Shown here: positions 6,642 through 11,397 of the stretch, piece after piece
Numbering within the stretch: the stretch's first letter is position 1
Layout: each line of letters opens with the position of its first letter
Source: Patescibacteria group bacterium
GTDB lineage: Bacteria > Patescibacteriota > Saccharimonadia > Saccharimonadales > CAIOMD01
DNA length: 11,397 bases
Direction of reading: 5' to 3'
Assembly: GCA_030917025.1 (NCBI GenBank)
Contig: JAUPVN010000008.1
Location: 1-11,397 of the forward strand
Translations under genes and position numbers: made by a program
The notes under the pieces: generated by a model
What the model saw: the letters and a program-made list of their open reading frames with translations, nothing else
What the model was told of the DNA's origin: nothing
Database searches by the model: none

Positions 6642-6670
6642 ATGTTACGCTATTTAAAAACTTTTTACAA
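6642..6670 (-). promoter_or_regulatory. Promoter of the rpsU-yqeY-adk-map operon
   Basis: On the minus strand, TTGTAA (6665-6670) and TAACAT (6642-6647) are separated by 17 bases in the 52-base gap after the regulator gene. The predicted start near 6635 leaves almost no leader before the rpsU ATG. Confidence 0.45.
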
Positions 6671-6684
6671 GGGTAATTTACTTT

Positions 6685-6993
6685 TTATGGCCTATGAAGT
6701 GGCGGAGACATTGGGTTTCTTTGTTGCGATGGCCTTTGGCTCTTTAAAACTATACCCTGTAACTCTTTAAATATAGGAAAATTCTTGTTGGTAGAATATA
6801 TCTTAGTATTACCTTGCTTTTCGCTTGTTAAAAAACCAACCTTTTCTAAACGCTTTAACTCGCGCTGTATATTGCCAGCGTCTTCTTTAATTAATTTTGC
6901 AAGCCCACGTACATGAGTTTTAAAATCTGGAAACTTTGCATATACCACAATTATTTTGCGTCTTACTCTTGAAGTTATAAAAACATCTAACAT
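6685..6993 (-). CDS. ArsR-like winged helix-turn-helix transcriptional regulator
   Basis: A 102-residue DNA-binding protein; target and signal unknown. It opens with MLDVFITSRVRRKII, typical of short ArsR-like regulators in which the first helix follows directly. The helix-turn-helix is about residues 28-53 (VRGLAKLIKEDAGNIQRELKRLEKVG), with the wing at FLTSEKQGNTKIYSTN (55-70), then NFPIFKELQGI. The last 18 residues are proline/glutamine-rich and probably disordered. No metal-binding cysteines are present (there is no cysteine), so it is not a classical arsenic or zinc sensor. I start at the ATG 6991-6993, where the family pattern begins; an in-frame TTG at 7024-7026 would add 11 residues without support. 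It diverges from priA, and a palindrome lies between them. Confidence 0.85.
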   Translation of the reverse strand: MLDVFITSRVRRKIIVVYAKFPDFKTHVRGLAKLIKEDAGNIQRELKRLEKVGFLTSEKQGNTKIYSTNKNFPIFKELQGIVLKSQRPSQQRNPMSPPLHRP

Positions 6994-7028
6994 ATATTTA
7001 TTTACCCATTGTTTATAGAACAACAATA

Positions 7029-7057
7029 ATTATAGCTACTTAAATTGCATTTGTAAA
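7029..7057 (-). promoter_or_regulatory. Promoter of the winged-helix regulator
   Basis: On the minus strand, TTTACA (7052-7057) and TATAAT (7029-7034) are separated by exactly 17 bases, one of the best promoters in the window. The start would be near 7022, with a leader of about 29 bases containing a weak GGGT before the ATG at 6993. Confidence 0.62.
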
Positions 7058-7060
7058 ACA

Positions 7061-7074
7061 TAAAATTAATTTTA
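7061..7074. promoter_or_regulatory. Perfect 14-base palindrome between regulator and priA, possible operator
   Basis: TAAAATTAATTTTA reads identically on both strands. It lies between the regulator's -35 (7052-7057) and the predicted priA -10 (7078-7083). The place is right for an operator of the adjacent winged-helix protein acting on one or both divergent genes. The AT-only composition raises the chance of coincidence. Confidence 0.35.
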
Positions 7075-7077
7075 GCG

Positions 7078-7083
7078 TATTAT
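7078..7083 (+). promoter_or_regulatory. priA promoter -10 element, possibly leaderless transcript
   Basis: TATTAT ends 8 bases before the priA ATG, so transcription would begin about 2 bases before the start codon. There is no Shine-Dalgarno sequence. No good -35 is visible at the usual distance; the region there is A-rich. Confidence 0.35.
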
Positions 7084-7091
7084 TTGTATAT

Positions 7092-9011
7092 ATGACTTAT
7101 GTAGAGATATCTGTAGCCGGGCAACACACCAAACACCAATATTTTACATATAGTAGCAACAAACCCCTTAATAATGGGCAGATTGTGGCGGTTATGTATG
7201 GTAAAAAACAAGCATACGGTATTGTTTGTGGCTCAGTAAAAAAACCTACTTTTGCAGTTAAGCCAGTGGTAGACGTAACTGCTTTTACGCTCCCCACTAC
7301 AAGTATTTTGCTACTTCATTGGCTAGAACAGTATTATCCATATCAATACGGAGAGCTAGCCCAACTATTTATACCACCAAACATATCTGTTAACGCCCGC
7401 AAAACAATACAACCAAGCACCACAGAACAGCCACAATTGGCAAAATTAACTTTTACCAAAGATCAACAAGCAGCTTTTAGTAAAATTCAAGAGTCTCCTC
7501 ATGTTTTATTACACGGCGATACAGGCACCGGTAAAACGCTGGTGTTTTTAAGAGAAACTCAAAAAATACTAAACAACAACCAGTCTGTACTCATATTAAC
7601 CCCAGAGATTGGCCTAACCCCGCAACTAGAAGTATCTATAAAGCAAAACTGCAATGCCCCGCTGTTTACTACTCATTCACAAATGACACCAGCAGCCAGA
7701 AAAAAGGTATGGATGCAAGCCTACGCAAGCAACAGGCCGGCTGTATATCTTGGACCTCGCTCTAGCCTGTTTTTACCATTTAAAAATCTTGGCTTAATAG
7801 TAATAGACGAATCACACGATAGCTCGTTTGATAATATGCAGTCACCAAAATACCATGGGCTTTACGTAGCAGCCAAACTGGCCAATATTCATAAAGCACG
7901 TTTTATACAAAGTTCTGCCACACCAAATGTAACAGATTACGTTCATGCTGTAGCAAAAAAAGTACCAATTTTACGCATGCAGCAAATGCCCCTAAAAAAC
8001 ACTCCAGCAAATGGCCAAATAATAGATATGACAAATAAAGATAACCTATCATCTAACCAACTTTTCTCTGAGCCACTTTTAAAAGCGCTTACATCAACTA
8101 TACAAGCTGGCAAGCAAAGCTTATTATTTTTAAACAAAAGAGGCACGGCCCGTATTGTACAGTGCGCTAGTTGTGGTGCCGTTAAAGAATGCCCAAAATG
8201 TAATCTTGCTCTAACTTATCATCACAATACAAACAAGCTATTGTGCCATCAGTGCAATTATAATGAGCTAGCCCAGCCAAACTGTTTTAGCTGCGGTAGC
8301 ACCAATTTACTTTATACAAGCCCCGGCACAAAAGCCGTAGAAAGAGATCTAGCCAAGATGTTCCCAAGCGCCAAAATAGCAAGATTTGATATAGACAGCA
8401 CCAAGCAAGAAATGTTAGCCCAACGCATAAACGAAATAAAGCAAGGTAATATAGATATAATTGTTGGCACTCAGTTAATAACCAAGGGCCTAGACCTGCC
8501 ATATTTAGGTTTGGTTGGCATATTAAATGCCGATACTACCCTACAGTTACCAGACTATCATGCAGAAGAAAGGGCTTTTCAGCAACTATATCAGGTAAGC
8601 GGCCGGGTTGGGCGCGGGCATAGTGCAGATAATAAATTTATTATTCAAACAAGATTACCAGAACACCCTGTAATTAAATCTGCTCTAGCAAGAGATTGGC
8701 CAAATTTTTACAAATACGAAACCTCTAAAAGAAAGCAATATAACTACCCGCCATTTTGCTATTTATCTCTGTTAAAAATTACCAAAAAAACTTCTGCAAG
8801 TGCGCAAAAAGCATCGCAAAAAGCGTTGCAAGTGTTACAACAACAACATATCATTACACTTGGGCCATCACCCAGTTTTTATGCAACCAAAAATGGCTAC
8901 GTTACTTGGCAAATTATTGCAAAATCACCGCATAGGCAGCAGCTATTAACCGCACTAAGGCAACTCTCTACAGATTGGTCTGTAGATATGGATGCCACTA
9001 GCACTCTTTAA
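7092..9011 (+). CDS. priA: Replication restart helicase PriA
   Basis: A 639-residue superfamily 2 3'-5' DNA helicase that recognises abandoned forks and reloads the replisome. The N-terminal 3'-end-binding domain has GQIVAVMYGKKQAYGIV at 29-45. Walker A HGDTGTGKT is at 141-149, Walker B VIDESHDSS at 237-245 (DESH rather than the common DEEH, with D239 and E240 kept) and SSATP at 274-278. The zinc region has eight cysteines, C358, C361, C367, C370, C385, C388, C398 and C401, in four CxxC pairs. GTQLITKGLDLP is at 459-470, motif VI QVSGRVGRG at 501-509 and the C-terminal NYPPF at 551-555. It is about 90 residues shorter than E. coli PriA but lacks no core motif. The order priA-def-fmt is widely conserved. 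def follows after 23 bases with its own extended -10. Confidence 0.97.
   Translation: MTYVEISVAGQHTKHQYFTYSSNKPLNNGQIVAVMYGKKQAYGIVCGSVKKPTFAVKPVVDVTAFTLPTTSILLLHWLEQYYPYQYGELAQLFIPPNISVNARKTIQPSTTEQPQLAKLTFTKDQQAAFSKIQESPHVLLHGDTGTGKTLVFLRETQKILNNNQSVLILTPEIGLTPQLEVSIKQNCNAPLFTTHSQMTPAARKKVWMQAYASNRPAVYLGPRSSLFLPFKNLGLIVIDESHDSSFDNMQSPKYHGLYVAAKLANIHKARFIQSSATPNVTDYVHAVAKKVPILRMQQMPLKNTPANGQIIDMTNKDNLSSNQLFSEPLLKALTSTIQAGKQSLLFLNKRGTARIVQCASCGAVKECPKCNLALTYHHNTNKLLCHQCNYNELAQPNCFSCGSTNLLYTSPGTKAVERDLAKMFPSAKIARFDIDSTKQEMLAQRINEIKQGNIDIIVGTQLITKGLDLPYLGLVGILNADTTLQLPDYHAEERAFQQLYQVSGRVGRGHSADNKFIIQTRLPEHPVIKSALARDWPNFYKYETSKRKQYNYPPFCYLSLLKITKKTSASAQKASQKALQVLQQQHIITLGPSPSFYATKNGYVTWQIIAKSPHRQQLLTALRQLSTDWSVDMDATSTL
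8967..8986 (+). other. Perfect 8-bp stem-loop in the 3' end of priA
   Basis: TCTACAGA and TCTGTAGA are perfect complements around a TTGG loop, inside the last 15 codons of priA. No T-run follows, so it is not an intrinsic terminator. It could protect or pause the priA transcript ahead of the def promoter, or be chance. Confidence 0.3.
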
Positions 9012-9018
9012 ATACCTC

Positions 9019-9027
9019 TGTTATACT
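9019..9027 (+). promoter_or_regulatory. def-fmt promoter, extended -10, probably leaderless
   Basis: TGT followed by TATACT (9022-9027) forms an extended -10 element in the 23-base priA-def gap. The -10 ends 7 bases before the def ATG, so transcription would begin at or next to the start codon. No -35 match and no Shine-Dalgarno sequence are visible. Confidence 0.48.
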
Positions 9028-9034
9028 AATTATT

Positions 9035-9616
9035 ATGTCTAAAACACCTAAAGATACCATCATAACCCTACCAAACCCCCACCTAAGGCAACGGTCGCAA
9101 AAAGTTGGTGTAATAACACAGCAAACACATAATTATATAAACCAAATGGTTGCTGCCACCCTAGATTGGGAGGCAAGCCGAAATCACGAACTAGGAATAG
9201 CCCTTGCCGCTATACAAATAGATCTTAAGCTAAGAATAATTATAATAAGAGAAGATTTTGAAGATAAAAACAATAAAAATTTTACAATTTTAATTAACCC
9301 TGTAATTACAAAATACGAGGGCGATATAGTAGAAGATTACGAAGGCTGTTTAAGTATTAAAGATATTTACGGTAAAGTACCCCGTTACAATAAAGTAAGA
9401 GTTAAGGCTACAGATATAAATGGCGAAGAAACCCGTCTTAGTGCAGATGGTTTTATTGCCAGAGTCTTGCAGCACGAGGTAGACCACACTAACGGTAAAC
9501 TATTTATAGATCACATAAAAGATTCACCAAAAGCATTTTATCATCTAGACAACGATGGCCAATTAACACCTTTAAACTATGAACAAGAAATTGCCAACAG
9601 TACTATTCTTTGGTAA
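9035..9616 (+). CDS. def: Peptide deformylase with altered motif I
   Basis: A 193-residue metalloprotease that removes the formyl group from the N-terminal methionine of nascent proteins. Motif II EGCLS (103-107, ligand C105) and motif III HEVDH (147-151, ligands H147 and H151, catalytic E148) are intact. Motif I reads GIALAAIQ (54-61) instead of GxGLAAPQ: the catalytic-site Q61 is kept, but the second glycine and the proline are replaced. The segment DWEASRNHE just before it resembles, as I recall, deformylases of Saccharibacteria; that resemblance is inference. The ATG at 9035-9037 has no Shine-Dalgarno sequence and directly follows a promoter -10. The last 38 bases overlap fmt in another frame. 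Confidence 0.95.
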   Translation: MSKTPKDTIITLPNPHLRQRSQKVGVITQQTHNYINQMVAATLDWEASRNHELGIALAAIQIDLKLRIIIIREDFEDKNNKNFTILINPVITKYEGDIVEDYEGCLSIKDIYGKVPRYNKVRVKATDINGEETRLSADGFIARVLQHEVDHTNGKLFIDHIKDSPKAFYHLDNDGQLTPLNYEQEIANSTILW

Positions 9617-10511
9617 TGAACAGATTGCCACCGGCATATCAAGTTCTGCCATTACTATTAAATCTTTAATAGATGCTAACTATAGTGTACAAGCTAATGT
9701 TGTACATAATGCAACAAATAATAGAAGAAATAAAAAAATAACAGATAACATTACTGTAGCCGAACAAAATAATGTTCCGGTAATTGTTAACCCTAGCAAT
9801 CAAGATTTATTGTTATTTATACAACAAAACAATTTTGATATAGGGGTGTTGGTAGCTTATGGCAAAATTATTCCTCAAAACGTAATAGATATGTTTAAAT
9901 TTGGCATTATAAATATTCACCCTTCTTTATTGCCTCTACACAGGGGCCCTACTCCAATAGAAAGTGTAATTTTACAAAACAGTAAAACTACCGGTGTTTC
10001 TGTAATGAGCCTATCTGCAAAAATGGACGCCGGGCCAATTATAGCCCAAAAAGAACTACCTTTAAACGGTTCAGAATCTAAAAAGCAAATTGCAGAATCT
10101 TTATTATCTTTAGGCAGCCAACTTTTACTGTCTGCTATTCCTAAACTTATTGATGGTACACTACTGCCTACTAAACAAATAGAGCGCTTAGCATCGTACG
10201 ATAACAAAATATCTAAACAAGACGGCATAATTAACCCCCAAAAAACTGCAGATGGCCTAGAAAAAGAAGTTAGAGCATACTTGGGTTGGCCGGGGAGCCG
10301 TTTAGAGGTGCATGGCACATGGCTTACCGTTACAAAAGCCAGTACTAGCAAAATACCCGCTATTAAAGGTATTTTAACTCTTATAGACGGCCAGTTACTT
10401 TACGGATGTAACGGCGGTAGCCTAAAAATTGAACAAATAAAACCTTCTGGCAAAAAAGAAATGAGCGCTGCCGCATTTTGTAACGGTTACGCTCATTTGC
10501 TAAACAAATAA
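9579..10511 (+). CDS. fmt: Methionyl-tRNA formyltransferase
   Basis: A 310-residue enzyme that formylates initiator Met-tRNA using 10-formyltetrahydrofolate. The N-terminal Rossmann-like domain starts PTVLFFGNE (6-14). The catalytic residues are N112 and H114 in INIHPSLLP (111-119) and D150 in KMDAGPII (148-155). The substrate loop SLLPLHRGPTPI (116-127) corresponds to the SLLP-x-x-RG family signature. HPS here replaces the HAS more usual in Fmt. The C-terminal tRNA-binding domain covers about 205-310, with KEVRAYLGWPGSRL around 229-242. The ATG at 9579-9581 lies inside def, giving a 38-base overlap. It is chosen because the first beta strand follows directly. No Shine-Dalgarno sequence is present, so translation probably depends on def being translated. 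Confidence 0.96.
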   Translation: MNKKLPTVLFFGNEQIATGISSSAITIKSLIDANYSVQANVVHNATNNRRNKKITDNITVAEQNNVPVIVNPSNQDLLLFIQQNNFDIGVLVAYGKIIPQNVIDMFKFGIINIHPSLLPLHRGPTPIESVILQNSKTTGVSVMSLSAKMDAGPIIAQKELPLNGSESKKQIAESLLSLGSQLLLSAIPKLIDGTLLPTKQIERLASYDNKISKQDGIINPQKTADGLEKEVRAYLGWPGSRLEVHGTWLTVTKASTSKIPAIKGILTLIDGQLLYGCNGGSLKIEQIKPSGKKEMSAAAFCNGYAHLLNK

Positions 10512-10516
10512 TAAAA

Positions 10517-10876
10517 TTAAGCAGCCACAGGTGGTTGCTGTTGGCCCTGGCCAACCTGACCTTGTTGCGATGCAGAAGCAGCTAAAATTTGCGGTGCATT
10601 GGTTTTAACTTCTCCTTTTAGCTTTTCTAGCTCATCTTTAACTACTTGCTTATAGTTAGGTGCATTGGTTTCTAGCCATTTTAGAGCACCAGCCTGATCA
10701 TTTGCGTTCATAAAGCCTTCAAATTCTTGCAATTGAGCATCTGTAAGGCCACTAGCTAGTACTGTTCCCACGCGCATCTCTAGTGTTTCTATTATTTGCT
10801 CTATTAAAGCCTTTTTTTCGTCTTCTGATAATGCAGCTAGGCCTAGCTCTGCTAATAAATCGTTGTCTATCTTCAT
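10517..10876 (-). CDS. DUF5663-type small helical protein, function unknown
   Basis: A 119-residue acidic protein with no known function. Residues 1-95 look wholly helical: LLAELGLAALSEDEKKALIEQI at 7-28, then ETLEMRVGTVLASGLTDAQLQEFEGF at 30-55, then a lysine/glutamate-rich helix at 75-91. The remaining tail (96-119) is alanine/glutamine/glycine-rich and likely disordered. The pattern of LGL, LS-x-DEKK, LE-x-RVG and QLQEFEGF matches DUF5663 as I remember it from Candidate Phyla Radiation genomes. There is no signal peptide or membrane segment. The ATG at 10874-10876 has AAAGGA six bases upstream and its own extended -10 promoter. It follows infB on the same strand and ends 5 bases from the convergent fmt. 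Confidence 0.8.
   Translation of the reverse strand: MKIDNDLLAELGLAALSEDEKKALIEQIIETLEMRVGTVLASGLTDAQLQEFEGFMNANDQAGALKWLETNAPNYKQVVKDELEKLKGEVKTNAPQILAASASQQGQVGQGQQQPPVAA
10521..10538 (-). terminator. Possible intrinsic terminator of the DUF5663 gene
   Basis: On the minus strand GCAACCA and TGGCTGC pair over 7 positions (one G-U) around a CCTG loop. The hairpin overlaps the last codons of the gene and is followed by an AT-rich run with several T residues (TTAATTTTATTATTT). The T-tract is broken, so it is weak. It lies at the convergent junction with fmt and may also slow read-through from that side. Confidence 0.35.
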
Positions 10877-10910
10877 ATTTGATCCTTTAACCGTTAATGG
10901 TAATGGTACT

Positions 10911-10937
10911 ATTATAGCATTAATTTTTTAATATCAA
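10911..10937 (-). promoter_or_regulatory. Promoter of the DUF5663 gene, extended -10
   Basis: On the minus strand TGC precedes a perfect TATAAT (10911-10916), with TTGATA (10932-10937) 15 bases upstream. The start near 10904 leaves a leader of about 28 bases carrying AAAGGA. This allows expression separate from infB. Confidence 0.6.
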
Positions 10938-10945
10938 GATATAAA

Positions 10946-11397
10946 TTATAATGAACGTTCGTGTATTTCAGAGGTGTAAAGATCTATTCTATCGCCCTCT
11001 TCTATTTCTAAACGAGAGGTTGTTTCTAGGCTTATCCCACAAAGTTGGCCAAGAGGCACCTGTTTTGTTTCTGTAGGCCCATGCTTAAGCATAACCACGG
11101 GCAAATCTGCAGCAATTACCTTTTCTTTTCTGTAAATTGTAGCCAAACTTGGTATAACTAATTGGCCTTTGCTAACTTCTCCCCCACAGATTAGCTCGTT
11201 TTTAGATGTTTTAAATACGGCTTTTACTACCAAGCTACCTTGCTGAGTAACAATTTCTTCTGGTAATAACAAGTTACTCATCTCTTTACGTGCGTCATCT
11301 ATTAGCTCGTAAATAACTTTATACAATCTTACGCTTACGTTTTCGCGCATGGTTATTTGTTTTACATTTTGGGGCATAGAAACATCAAAACCGTATA
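10946..11397 (-). CDS. infB: Translation initiation factor IF-2, C-terminal 149 residues, partial
   Basis: The gene enters from the right edge, so the G domain and N-terminal part lie outside. IF-2 is the GTPase that brings fMet-tRNA to the 30S subunit and promotes subunit joining. The visible part is the end of domain III and domain IV (C2), which binds the formylmethionyl end of the initiator tRNA. Signatures, numbered from the first full codon, are YKVIYELIDDARKEM (25-39), LLLPEE (42-47), AVFKTSKNELICGGEVSKGQL (59-79), VMLKH (101-105), PLGQLCGI (114-121) and LEIEEGDRIDLYT (129-141). Compared with usual IF-2, the cysteine near the ICGGEV turn is shifted by two positions. The frame stays open to the edge, and the stop is TAA at 10946-10948. 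The DUF5663 gene follows after 69 bases. Confidence 0.93.
   Translation of the reverse strand, partial: YGFDVSMPQNVKQITMRENVSVRLYKVIYELIDDARKEMSNLLLPEEIVTQQGSLVVKAVFKTSKNELICGGEVSKGQLVIPSLATIYRKEKVIAADLPVVMLKHGPTETKQVPLGQLCGISLETTSRLEIEEGDRIDLYTSEIHERSL

Noticed and set aside
6994..7026. TTG start adding 11 residues to the winged-helix regulator
   Set aside because: The MLDVFITS pattern at the ATG is the typical beginning of this protein type, and the TTG has no ribosome site.
9917..10351. Open minus-strand frame of 144 codons opposite fmt
   Set aside because: It is antisense to conserved Fmt catalytic sequence, with no recognisable domain or ribosome site.
1..11397. Mobile element, CRISPR array, tRNA/rRNA, defence or secretion system
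   Set aside because: I saw no transposase or integrase, spaced direct repeats, tRNA-like cloverleaf or conserved rRNA segment. Every spacer is under about 180 bases, and the larger genes are recognisable housekeeping genes.

Overview
This is an AT-rich, tightly packed stretch of bacterial chromosome made almost entirely of core genes. Several features point to a reduced-genome bacterium of the Candidate Phyla Radiation, most likely Candidatus Saccharibacteria (TM7). These are a DUF5663-type small protein, a class II (B12-dependent) ribonucleotide reductase beside nrdR, a peptide deformylase with the altered first motif GIALAAIQ, a short ArsR-like winged-helix protein, spacers of only tens of bases and several overlapping genes. 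TGA ends adk and is not read as an amino acid inside any gene, so the code is the standard bacterial one. That argues against the Gracilibacteria/Absconditabacteria, where TGA encodes glycine. The lineage call is inference from gene content and remembered family resemblance, not from a search.

Layout. Positions 1-1033 (minus): 5' end of nrdJ, class II ribonucleotide reductase, cut by the window edge. 1212-1691 (minus): nrdR, with a clear promoter overlapped by two NrdR-box-like palindromes. 1822-3240 and 3365-4594 (minus): ftsZ and ftsA, each with its own recognisable promoter. 4675-6632 (minus): a four-gene unit in transcription order rpsU, yqeY, adk, map, joined by overlaps of 1 and 4 bases and one 4-base gap. 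6685-6993 (minus): a winged-helix regulator, divergent from the plus-strand run priA (7092-9011), def (9035-9616), fmt (9579-10511). 10517-10876 (minus): DUF5663 protein, converging on fmt with a 5-base gap. 10946-11397 (minus): C-terminal part of initiation factor IF-2 (infB), cut by the right edge.

How the genes fit together. infB, fmt, def and map cover the life of the initiator methionine: formylation of Met-tRNA, its delivery to the ribosome, deformylation of the nascent chain, and methionine removal. rpsU and infB belong to the initiation apparatus. ftsA and ftsZ form the division ring and its membrane anchor. nrdJ makes dNTPs under NrdR, adk balances adenine nucleotides and priA restarts stalled forks. 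The window therefore joins growth, replication and division functions.

I found no mobile element, CRISPR array, tRNA, rRNA or defence system, and no gene-free stretch longer than about 180 bases. I do not see an undescribed multi-gene system. The points most worth a second look are the apparent mix of leaderless and Shine-Dalgarno-led genes, the NrdR-box promoter, a possible tiny membrane protein between nrdR and nrdJ, the long acidic FtsZ linker, the altered deformylase motif, and a perfect palindrome between the regulator and priA.
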